Positions 26,801 through 39,900 of a DNA stretch of 64,000 bases are shown piece after piece. This DNA comes from Nematostella vectensis (lineage: Eukaryota; Cnidaria; Anthozoa; Actiniaria; Edwardsiidae): assembly GCF_932526225.1 (NCBI RefSeq), contig NC_064041.1, positions 1,998,699 to 2,062,698 of the forward strand, in the 5' to 3' direction. The stretch's first letter is position 1. Every line of letters starts with the position of its first letter. A model generated the notes under the pieces. The model made no database searches. It was given only the letters and a program-made list of their open reading frames with translations, and was not told the origin of the DNA. Position numbers and translations under genes: made by a program.

Positions 26801-29800
26801 GTTGGTAGGACACAGTCTTATTAGTTTACCATAGATTGGTAGGACACAATCTTATTAGTTTACCACAGGTTGATAGGCCACAGTCTTATTAGTTTACCAC
26901 AGGTTGGTAGGACACAGTCTTATTAGTTTACCATAGATTGGTAGGACACAATCTTATTAGTTTACCACAGGTTGGTAGGCCACAGTCTTATTAGTTTACC
27001 ACAGGTTGGTAGGACACAATCTTATTAGTTTACCACAGGTTGGTAGGTCACGGTCTTATTAGTTTACCACAGGTTGGTAGGCCACAGTCTTATTAGTTAA
27101 CCATAGGTTTGTAGGCCACAGTATTATTAGTTTAGCACAGGTTGGAAGGTCAAAGTCTTATTAGTTTACCACAGGTTGGTAGGTCAAAGTCTTATTAGTT
27201 TACCACAGGTTGGTAGGACACAATCTTATTAGTTTACCACAGGTTGGTAGGTCAAAGTCTTATTAGTTTACCACAGGTTGGTAGGACACAATCTTATTAG
27301 TTTACCACAGGTTGGTAGGACACAGTCTTATTAGTTTACCACAGGTTGGTAGGTCAAAGTCTTATTAGTTTACCACAGGTTGGTAGGCCACAGTCTTATT
27401 AGTTTACCACAGGTTGGTAGGACACAATCTTATTAGTTTACCACAGGTTGGTAGGCCAAAGTCTTATTAGTTTACCACAGGTTGGTAGGTCAAAGTCTTA
27501 TTAGTTTACCACAGGTTGGTAGGACACAATCTTATTAGTTTACCACAGGTTGGTAGGACACAATCTTATTAGTTTACCACAGGTTGGTAGGTCAAAGTCT
27601 TATTAGTTGGTTGGTAGGCCACGGTCTTATTAGTTTACCACAGGTTGGTAGGTCAAAGTCTTATTAGTTTACCACAGGTTGGTAGGACACAATCTTATTA
27701 GTTTACCACAGGTTGGTAGGCCAAAGTCTTATTAGTTTACCACAGGTTGGAAGGTCAAAGTATTATTAGTTTACCACAGGTTGGAAGGCCACAGTCTTAT
27801 TAGTTTACCACACGTTGGTAGGCCAAAGTCTTATTAGTTTACCACAGGTTGGAAGGTCAAAGTCTTATTAGTTTACCACAGGTTGGTAGGACACAGTCTT
27901 ATTAGTTTACCACACGTTGGTAGGCCAAAGTCTTATTAGTTTACCACAGGTTGGTAGGCCACTGTCTTATTAGTTTACCACAGGTTGGTAGGCCACGGTC
28001 TTATTAGTTTACCACAGGTTGGTAGGACACGGTCTTATTAGTTTACCACAGGTTGGTAGGCCACGGTCTTATTAGTTTACCACAGGTTGGTAGGCCACAG
28101 TCTTATTAGTTTACTATAGGTTTGTAGGCCACAGTATTATTAGTTTACCACAGGTTGGTAGGCCACAGTCTTATTAGTTTACAACAGGCCACAGTCTTAT
28201 AACTTTCAATTTTCGCTAGCCATTTTTGTCATATTTGATAAATATATTTGTGACATATTACGAAATTAAGGCCTGGCCCTAAAACGTTTGCGATTTTTAA
28301 TATCGCAAAATTGAATATGCTTATTTATTTGTATGTTTTTTGGATAAGCATTTCTGAAGATGCTTCCATTATTTTTTCAACGATTATAAGCGTAGAATTG
28401 CAATAAGAGAATGGCTCTTTTGCCAAGAGTCTATTCAGTAGAATATTATGTTTGTATATTTTGTTGTATATATATTTTGTTTGTGTAAAGATAAAAGTGT
28501 AATATTTTTTATTATATAACCAGTGTTTAACCTGTGATTTAATTGTCAGGTGACCATTGTGAGAAGTGCGCAGTCGGTCTCTATGGCGACGCCACCAATG
28601 GAACATCCACCGACTGCCGAGAGTGCCCCTGCCAGGGTGGTCCCTTCTCCGCCAACTCGTTCGCTCGCTCGTGCGTGCTGGGGTCCGATGGGCTACCGAC
28701 CTGTACCAACTGCAGCGAGAGCCACGCGGGGCGGCAGTGCGAGAGATGCCAGGATGGTTACTATGGTACCCCTACGGTAAGCAGTCTAACCACATCACCA
28801 CACCATGATCACCTGGGTGGTTAAGTGCCTGCCAGGACGGGTACTATGGTACCCCTACGGTAAACAGTCTAACCACATCACCACACCATGATCACCTGGG
28901 TGGTTAAGTGCCTGCCAGGACGGGTACTATGGTACCCCTACTGTAAACAGTCTAACCACATCACCACACCATGATCACCTGGGTGGTTAAGTGCCTGCCA
29001 GGACGGGTACTATGGTACCCCTACGGTAAACAGTCTAACAACATCACCACACCATGATCACCTGGGTGGTGAAGTGCCTGCCAGGACGGGTACTATGGTA
29101 CCCCTACGGTAAGCAGTCTAACAACATCACCACACCATGACCACCTGGGTGGTGAAGTGCCTGTTCCCCTTACTACTGTGTTAGTTATTCGATTCCCGAA
29201 GAGAGTTCAAGCGCGGGCCCAGAATCCAGGCAACCTGTGAGCGACCTGCCTAAAAACGCCTGCGAGGAAGGCTAGGATCCAGCATTCTGACCTATTAACG
29301 AAAAAACGCTAAACGCTGACGCCTGCATATACATATATGGTCTTCAGCATATCTTTGTGGTATCTGTTGCGTTTAAATAACTTGTCTCTGTTCATCTTTG
29401 TGGTATCTGTTGCGTTTAAATAACTTGTCTCTGTTCATCTTTGTGGTATCTGTTGCGTTTAAATAACTTGTCTCTGTTCATCTTTGTGGTATCTGTTGCG
29501 TTTAAATAACTTGTCTCTGTTCATCTTTGTGGTATCTGTTGCGTTTAAATAACTTGTCTCTGTTCATCTTTGTGGTATCTGTTGCGTTTAAATAACTTGT
29601 CTCTGTTCATCTTTGTGGTATCTGTTGCGTTTAAATAACTTGTCTCTGTTCATCTTTGTGGTATCTGTTGCGTTTAAATAACTTGTCTCTGTTTATCTTT
29701 GTGGTATCTGTTGCGTTTAAATAACTTGTCTCTGTTCATCTTTGTGGTATCTGTTGCGTTTAAATAACTTGTCTCTGTTCATCTTTGTGGTATCTGTTGC

Positions 29801-31925
29801 GTTTAAATAACTTGTCTCTGTTCATCTTTGTGGTATCTGTTGCGTTTAAATAACTTGTCTCTGTTCATCTTTGTGGTATCTGTTGCGTTTAAATAACTTG
29901 TCTCTGTTCATCTTTGTGGTATCTGTTGCGTTTAAATAACTTGTCTCTGTTCATCTTTGTGGTATCTGTTGCGTTTAAATAACGTCTCTGTTCATCTTTG
30001 TGGTATCTGTTGCGTTTAAATAACTTGTCTCTGTTCATCTTTGTGGTATCTGTTGCGTTTAAATAACTTGTCTCTGTTCATCTTTGTGGTATCTGTTGCA
30101 TTTAAATAACTTGTCTCTGTTCATCTTTGTGGTATCTGTTTAAATAACGTCGTTTAAATAACTTGTCTCTGTTTATCTTTGTGGTATCTGTTGCGTTTAA
30201 ATAACTTGTCTCTGTTCATCTTCCATAGGACCCTGTCAACGGCCAATGCCGGAAGTGCAACTGTAACGGTAACGTGGACCCTGGCGTGACAGGCAACTGT
30301 AACACAACGACTGGCGAGTGCCTTAAGTGCCTATACAACACTTCCGGGTTCAACTGCCAGTGGTGCGTCTCGGGTTTCCATGGCAACGCTACAGCGAAGA
30401 CGTGCCAAGGTAAAGACGGTTATGTTTTGTCTGCCTAGTCTATGGCATTATATTTGGGTACCCTGTGGCTTTGGGTTCCCTGTGGTGAACGATGCGATAT
30501 CATTCTAGACACTTTGTCTCAGTGTAGCCTTTCACGACCACCAACCACAGGAAACCCAGATTGAAACCTCTAGAAATGCGCTGTGAATGTGTTACCGCTG
30601 GGATTTATCAATATTCGCATTACTTTTGGACGCATATATTTTTGACTAGTATAAAAACATTGCGTGTTTACAGCGGTTATCCTCTGACGCATGCGTCGTT
30701 CCATTCCAGCTTGTAACTGTACCGATCTGGGCTCTAAACATGGCGTGTGTAATAATGTGACGGGACAGTGTGACTGCCATCCGCTCGTCACGGGCCTGTC
30801 GTGTGAACGGTGCGTGAAAGACGCGTTTAACTACACAAGCGGGAAAGGGTGTACGGCGTGCGGCTGCCATCCACAGGGATCCAACGATACGCAGTGCGAC
30901 GCCGTGAGTATTCATCAATAGCATTATAATATAAATTGTAAATCTACAATGAGGTATGGGGGGTTGGAAGGAGTACTGCTGGCAATGCAAGTTTTATTTC
31001 GCCACACTGTATTATACATAATTTTATAAAATAACATAAAATAATACTCTGTGTTGAACGAACATAAAAGGCTGATACGAGATGGCTAGCCCCGTGTGCT
31101 CTCTTATCATGTAAAATAACTTGATATTTGTAAAAGTTCATGGCTTCTACTTAACAGTGAAATATGTTATTATATAAATAATAGCAAACACAGCTAGGGG
31201 TACAAATATAATAGGAAAAACGCGAAGAAAAAATAAATAATAATTAAAATAATGTTTTCCATAGGTTTTTGGCAACTGCACGTGCAACACTAACGTGAAA
31301 GGTGACAAGTGCGACCAGTGCATGCCTAACTTCTACGACGTGGGCAAAAGCTGTATAGGTAAGTCACGCAATGCAATATCCGTCACGCTATTATGGATGT
31401 GTCACGCAATCTTGCATAATTTATACACGCGTCAGCGTGTCACGCCTATCACATGATCAAAGTTGTTGTCACGCTGTGCATCACGGATTTTATTTTATTA
31501 TTCTATTTGATAGGTATTTTCAAGGATTGTGTCACGCAACATTCGCTGGCATACCGACGCCATTGGTCGAAAAACACCACTAAATGCACTACAAGCAAAG
31601 CTGGCTTACTAGCATTCAATGAATATGCTAATATTTAACTACATAACTACTATATGTACTGATTATCCATTAATGATTTTCGTTTCATTGCAGCATGCAA
31701 CTGCTCCGAGAACTACACTCAGCCGAACACCACGTGCGATGTCGTGACCGGACAGTGCAAGTGCAACATCAGCTCCGGTGGGGGGTACTATGGGGGCAGG
31801 ACGTGCGACTCGTGCGCCTGGCAAGCTGTCGGTGAGTCCTTGAGGACGTGATGATGGTGATAGAGTTGTTGGTGATGATGATGATGATGATGATGATGAA
31901 GGTTGTGATGATGATGATGATGATT

Positions 31926-31972
<47 letters not shown>

Positions 31973-33922
31973 AAAGGTTGTGATGATGATGATGATGAAG
32001 GTTGTGATGATGATGATGATTATGATGATGATGATTATGATGATGGTGATGATGGTAATGGTGATGGTGATGTGCGTCTGTTAGCTTACATCTATATTTA
32101 AGCCTCACCCAAAAGCTCACCCGCTCACCCCTACATCTGTTCCCTTCCTCTCCCAGCTGACCCCACGGACCCCAAGGTCTGCTACCCTTGCACCGAGGAC
32201 TGCTACCGGAACTGGTATGGGCACATCCAGGTGGAGAAAGTGCGCGTGGTAGCCCTTGACAGGAACGTGTCCTTCATGCTGGACTCGTTCGGCGGCCTGT
32301 CGGTGGAGAAGATCAACAGTACGCTACAGGAACTGAACAAAGACCTGGAGGAGGCCGAAGTGGTGTTTAAAGGGGCTCAGTATAACACAAAGCAGTACGA
32401 GGACCTTATAGACGGCGTAAGTGTTACGGATAGCCACTGTTTCACGGTGTGGACTCTATATTTTGTGACTCGAACGTCAACAGCTTTACGATCTTTCTGA
32501 ACGAAGACGTTGGAAAGTTTACTTAACGTAGTTACATTCGGATATGAAGATTTTACATTAGTAAATTAGACTTTTTGAATTAAATGGAAAAAAAACGATT
32601 GAGAAATATTGCCCTCGCCGTTCCATTTGTGTGAGGTCCCTGTCAGATTCAATCTGCTGTACTTGTTCAAAGATTAACGTCAATTGAAGTCCTGTATTGT
32701 GTAGCATAAAACGACAAACAGAACGCAGACGACTTTGTTGAAAAACCCCCTTAAGTTACCTGATAGTACTACTCTGTATGTGCGAGCGCCTCTTGTCTCG
32801 TGATATACTTGATAGACTTATTATTAGATTGTGATCGTACGTCCCTTTTTTAACGTCGCTTTTTATCGCTTAGATTCGCTCCACCATCACAGACCTACAG
32901 ACACGACTCAACAACAGCCGACGCGCACTCGCCGAAACCGCGCAGTACCTGGACACAAGTGTCTACGCCTTCAACGGCTCAGTCAATGTCACGCTACAGG
33001 TCTTTGCTGATTGGATATCGCTGAATGCCATGGCGACAAAGCTCAAGACCCAGGCCCTAGCACACAATTCGTCTGGGCATGCCTCGTATGCAAGCATCCT
33101 CAATAGCTACAACACGGTAAGGTAGCACGTGATCGCCATGTGACAGGCACTTGAGAGCCATGCCATAAGCACGTGATCCACAAGCTTACATGCCCGTGAT
33201 TTTTATACATAGATGATCGTGTGGTCGATGTGATAAGCACTTCACGTGTCAAGATATATGTTTTCCTCAAAAACTTGCTTGGCCGTTTGTATCCGGGCTT
33301 TTCGATGCTTTTTCAACAACCTATTATGATGAAAAAATCAAGCAACCATTTATCAGTAACACTTAGTAACAGCATTTAAAACAACTCATCGACGCACCTG
33401 CATATTTAAAATATTAGCAGCTCGGCAGGGATTGGTTTTATTTACGATGATAATCATCGTATCCTATCAGATCCAACTTGCCAACGCCACTGCAGCAACC
33501 GCTGCACAGCAAATCGCAGACGCCATGACAAGACTGGACGAGGTTGCCAGGCAACGTGGTGAAGTGGAGTCGCGGCTAGGGTCCGAATTCCAGGCCAGGT
33601 TACACCAAAACCGCGAGCTTCTGTCGCAGATCCAACAACTTAGCAATGAGATTGTAGCACTCGCCGCGGCCGCAAAGGCTGCTGGGGACAATGCGAGTAC
33701 CACAGTGACGTCAGCTGAAATCACCGTGCGTCTTGCCAATCAGACCGCTTACCAGAAGCGAACGCAGGCTCAGCAAGCGCTTCAAAATGCCGAGACTGCG
33801 CGTACCGAGGCCACTGAGGCTAAGACGGCCGCTGAGCATGCGCAGAGGGCTGCGGGAGAATTCAATGTGAGTATTGTCCGCTCTGATCGTCAAAAATGGA
33901 TTATTATTGTTGTTGTTGTTGC

Positions 33923-33953
<31 letters not shown>

Positions 33954-36900
33954 ATTTTTAATTTTTTTTTATTGCATTATAATTATCAATTTATTCGTCT
34001 GATGGAGCAAAGGCCATCTATCACAAGTTTACAACTTATGCGATTATGGGCAACTTTTGCTGTTCTTCCCAGCTTTGACCTGCTTTTTTCATCCCCTCAT
34101 CTATACCCTGCCTCTATGTGTTCTTTGGTCCGCCTAGCCGGCGCTTCCATATCTATTGACATTTTAAAAATTTATTTTTAAGACCAATGCTACCGCAGTT
34201 CTAAGCGAGGCCACGACAGCCTTACACAATGTCACGCAAGGTATAAAGACCATCGAGAGCGTGACAAACATGACACGTGACTCAGAGACACTGGCCCAGT
34301 CTACCCGTGAGAAGCAGATGCCCGTAACCTTGGAGACCATACAGAATCTAGCCAATCAGATAAAGAATACGCCTGTCAATAACACGCTGATTAACCAGAC
34401 ATACGAGAGCGCCGCGGAGGGACTAAAGACAGCGCGTGAAATCGAGGCTGTGTCCCAAGAAGCCATGTGAGTGCGCAACACCAATTCAGCGCATGCGCAC
34501 ATGTTTTTTTTTTCTGCCCGCCAGAATTTTAGTGCACCACCATTCTCTCAAAAGTTATCCTTCAGGAGAGGGTAATTGAAAAACACACCATTCTCTCGTT
34601 TTCACAAATTCAAAGCGTTCAAAGTTGAATAAGCAGGCTTTTTTCTTAGAAAAACTAGAACTATAACCTTAAATTATTAATTGCATTTAAGTCCAGATGT
34701 ATATGTCCTTGTTTACGAAATGAGCAATGTTCAATTAGATAATCTTGGGAATGGTGTTAAAGATTGTAACAGTTTTGGGCCACTTGTCATTGCTTTATGT
34801 GACGTGGCATAACATAACTCATTACTTGTTTTCCAATATGTAAAATTTCTGAGATGTCACACCCTGTTTTTGTAACCGTCGCATTAATGTTTTAGTAACG
34901 CTGCTGAGAAGACTTTGAGCGAAGTTCAAAGCATCGAAAACAACACCAATAGCGCTCGCACAGCTCGTGACCAGACAGAAAACCTGCAGAAAGAAACAGA
35001 CCAGAAAGTAGCGGAGATTAAGAACATCACGGACTCGGTATGTCCCTCCTGTAGTACCAATACACCAAAAACTGGCATTCGACTCGCCAAATTTTCGAAT
35101 ACCAGTTTTTGATGTTTTATATTTATTCTTCTGGTTTACGATCAAGACTATTTGGGCCTTTTGTATTGATACCTGCAGTCTCGAGATATTTATGACTCTA
35201 TTCTACCCCTACGACCACCTGATCCAACCCTGTTTTATCCAGATATCCCGGTCGTCACCCTGCTCATAGACACACCTCTCCTGACTCTCTATTCCTAGAT
35301 GTTCCTCTCCTTACCCTAGTCATAGTTATTGCAAACCCAACCCTTTTTTTCCTAGATGTCCCTCTCCTTACCCTAGTCATAGTTATTGCAAACCCAACCC
35401 TTTTATTCCTAGATGTTCCTCTCCTTACCCTTGTCATAGTTATTGCAAACCAACCCTTTTTTCCTAGATGTTCCTCTCCTTACCCTAGTCATAGTTATTG
35501 CAAACCAACCCTTTTCTCCTAGATGTTCCTCTTCTTACCCTGGTCATAAGCATTGACCCACCCCTCCTTCACTTGGGCTCCACTGTACCAGACTTATCCT
35601 AGACATTGTAAACCCAACCATCTTGGCCCCATACAGGGTAGAACTCTTAAGAAGCGGAAGAGTTTAGAGCAAGAAAGCTTCACTGCTTTGCTAAAGCCAG
35701 AAAGATCACTTAGTCTTCCTACTAGACCAAACTTGGCCTCTCGTATGCTTTGCTTTTTAACTAGCCTTAGCTAAGCATAAACGTGAATCATGATAGCTTT
35801 AATTTTTTCTTAAGCCCTCCTTGAATAATACTTGTGTAGCGAATGTCTCGAAAGTCATTCCTCTGATCAGGTCCAAGCCAAGTTCTCGTCAGCGCTGACG
35901 ATGGGCGAAGAGACACTGAATCTCATCAACAACACCATCGCGACTGTTGACCAGAGCCTGCAGTGTTACAACGAGTCCAAGTCCCGCGCACTCACAGCGG
36001 CAAAAACTGCGGAGCATGCGTACAACATTTCACTTGAGGCAAAGAGGGTATGTATAAACAATAAAGCTAAAAGACAAATAGACCAAATTACAATTGTTTG
36101 TTTTCACGATAGCTTCAATTTTTTATATATATGTTTTTTTCCAAAATTTTATGCTTATAATGTTTTAATAGGAATTTAGTCTCGACAGTTACCTTGAAAG
36201 AGCAGTTGGTTCTATTTTTATTTTCCACTAAAAGGCGTGGATAATGTTGCTTTATTTAAGAGGCTCTGGACAAGTTTTTTTTTTTTTATCGGAGCTGTTT
36301 ATCAATCCTCCATTACACTGAAGTCAGCCTTGAAGATTCTCAAATAAATGATCTCACCATGGTCATTTGCTTCATAAGTTAAAAACTTCAAAGAATTTTG
36401 ACTCTAAGCATGGCCCGCGGGTAACAAAATTCAATTCTCAAGCGAAATGAGCAATCTATGTTGTTGGTAGCTTTTTTACAAGCTATTTTTTCTGTTCACA
36501 GGTGAACGAATCTATCGCCCGTGACCTCCCCACCGCGGCTGCTAAGATCGATACCTTATATGCTACTGCGCATGCGAACTACACCGCGATCACCAGCGCC
36601 CACAATGACTCTGTACAGCTGCTGAAGGACGTGCGTGAGGCTGAAGGTAAGGATTGGACACTAGGGCTATCGGTTTTTACCCTCTATAGCTAGTCACCGC
36701 TTTTATTAGCTACGTTATGGCCAGAGAGGTGTGGTATTACCTTATGGCCAGAGAGGTGTGGTATAACCTTATGGCCAGAGGGGAGTGACATAACCTTACG
36801 GCCAGAGGGGCGTGGTATAACCTTATGGCCAGAGGGGAGTGGTATAACCTTATGGCCAGAGAGGAGTGGTATAACCTTATGGCCAGAGGGGTGTGGTATT

Positions 36901-39900
36901 ACCTTACGGCCAGAGGGGAGTGGTATAACCTTATGGCCAGAGGGGAGTGGTATTACCTTATGGCCAGAGGGGAGTGGTATTACCTTATGGCCAGAGGGGT
37001 GTGGTATAACCTTATGGCCAGAGGGGAGTGGTATTACCTTACGGCCAGAGGGGAGTGGTATTACCTTATGGCCAGAGGGGAGTGGTATTACCTTACGGCC
37101 AGAGGGGTGTGGTATAACCTTATTACCAGAGGGGATTGGTATTACCTTATTACCAGAGGGGTGTGGTATTACCTTATTACCAGACGGGAGTGGTATTACC
37201 TTATTACCAGAGGGGTGTGGTATTACCTTACGGCCAGAGGGGTGTGGTATTACCTTACGGCCAGAGGGGAGTGGTATAACCTTATGGCCAGAGGGGAGTG
37301 GTATTACCTTATGGCCAGAGGGGAGTGGTATTACCTTATGGCCAGAGGGGAGTGGTATTACCTTATTACCAGAGGGGTGTGGTATTACCTTATTACCAGA
37401 CGGGAGTGGTATTACCTTATTACCAGAGGGGTGTGGTATTACCTTACGGCCAGAGGGGTGTGGTATTACCTTACGGCCAGAGGGGAGTGGTATAACCTTA
37501 TGGCCAGAGGGGAGTGGTATAACCTTATGGCCAGAGGGGAGTGGTATTACCTTATGGCCAGAGAGGTGTGGTATAACCTTATGGCCAGAGGGGAGTGACA
37601 TAACCTTACGGCCAGAGGGGCGTGGTATAACCTTATGGCCAGAGGGGAGTGGTATAACCTTATGGCCAGAGAGGAGTGGTATAACCTTATGGCCAGAGGG
37701 GTGTGGTATTACCTTACGGCCAGAGGGGAGTGGTATAACCTTATGGCCAGAGGGGAGTGGTATTACCTTATGGCCAGAGGGGAGTGGTATTACCTTATGG
37801 CCAGAGGGGAGTGGTATTACCTTATTACCAGAGGGGTGTGGTATTACCTTATTACCAGACGGGAGTGGTATTACCTTATTACCAGAGGGGTGTGGTATTA
37901 CCTTACGGCCAGAGGGGTGTGGTATTACCTTACGGCCAGAGGGGAGTGGTATAACCTTATGGCCAGAGGGGAGTGGTATTACCTTATGGCCAGAGGGGAG
38001 TGGTATAACCTTACGGCCAGAGGGGTGTGGTATAACCTTACGGCCAGAGGGGAGTGGTATTACCTTATGGCCAGAGGGGAGTGGTATTACCTTATTACCA
38101 GAGGGGTGTGGTATTACCTTATTACCAGACGGGAGTGGTATTACCTTATTACCAGAGGGGTGTGGTATTACCTTACGGCCAGAGGGGTGTGGTATTACCT
38201 TATTACCAGACGGGAGTGGTATTACCTTATTACCAGACGGGAGTGGTATTACCTTATTACCAGAGGGGAGTGGTATTACCTTATTACCAGAGGGGAGTGG
38301 TATCACCTTATTACCAGACGGGAGTGGTATTACCTTATTACCAGACGGGAGTGGTATTACCTTATTACCAGACGGGAGTGGTATTACCTTATTACCAGAC
38401 GGGAGTGGTATTACCTTATTACCAGAGGGGAGTGGTATTACCTTATTACCAGAGGGGAGTGGTATTACCTTATGGCCAGAGGGGAGTGGTATTACCTTAT
38501 TACCAGAGGGGAGTGGTATTACCTTATTACCAGACGGGAGTGGTATTACCTTATTACCAGACGGGAGTGGTATTACCTTATTACCAGACGGGAGTGGTGT
38601 TACCTTATTACCAGAGGGGAGTGGTATTACCTTATTACCAGAGGGGAGTGGTGTTACCTTATTACCAGACGGGAGTGGTATTACCTTATTACCAGACGGG
38701 AGTGGTATTACCTTATTACCAGACGGGAGTGGTATTACCTTATTACCAGAGGGGAGTGGTATTACCTTATGGCCAGAGGGGAGTGGTATTACCTTATTAC
38801 CAGACGGGAGTGGTATCACCTTATTACCAGACGGGAGTGGTATTACCTTATTACCAGAGGGGAGTGGTATAACCTTATTACCAGAGGGGAGTGGTATAAC
38901 CTTATTACCAGACGGGAGTGGTATTACCTTATTACCAAAGAGGAGTGGTATTACCTTATGGCCAGAAGGGAGTGGTATTACCTTATTACCAGACGGGAGT
39001 GGTATTACCTTATTACCAGACGGGAGTGGTATTACCTTATTACCAGACGGGAGTGGTATCACCTTATTACCAGACGGGAGTGGTATTACCTTATTACCAG
39101 ACGGGAGTGGTATTACCTTATTACCAGAGGGGAGTGGTATTACCTTATTACCAGACGGGAGTGGTATCACCTTATTACCAGACGGGAGTGGTATTACCTT
39201 ATTACCAGAGGGGAGTGGTATAACCTTATTACCAGAGGGGAGTGGTATTACCTTATTACCAGAGGGGAGTGGTATTACCTTATTACCAGAGGGGAGTGGT
39301 ATAACCTTACGGCCAGACGGGAGTGGTATTACCTTATTACCAAAGGGGAGTGGTATTACCTTATTACCAGACGGGAGTGGTATTACCTTATTACCAGAGG
39401 GGAGTGGTATTACCTTATTACCAGACGGGAGTGGTATTACCTTATTACCAGAGGGGAGTGGTATTATCTTATTACCAGACGGGAGTGGTGTTACCATATT
39501 ACCAGAGGGGAGTGGTATTACCTTATTACCAGAGGGGAGTGGTATTACCTTATTACCAGAGAAGAGTGGTATTACCTTATGGCCAGACGGGAGTGGTATT
39601 ACCTTATTACCAAAGGGGAGTGGTATTACCTTATGGCCAGACGGGAGTGGTATTACCTTATTACCAGACGGGAGTGGTATCACCTTATTACCAGACGGGA
39701 GTGGTATCACCTTATTACCAGACGGGAGTGGTATTACCTTATTACCAGACGGGAGTTGTATTACCTTATTACCAGACGGGAGTGGTATTACCTTATTACC
39801 AGATGGGAGTGGTATCACCTTATTACCAGACGGGAGTGGTATTACCTTATTACCAGACGGGAGTGGTATCACCTTATTACCAGACGGGAGTGGTATTATC

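Noticed and set aside
23782-28199. CRISPR-like array
   Set aside because: Repeats are head-to-tail with no unique spacers, in an animal intron.
31788-32120. Poly-His and poly-Met frames
   Set aside because: Trinucleotide microsatellite in intron 20, without exon structure.
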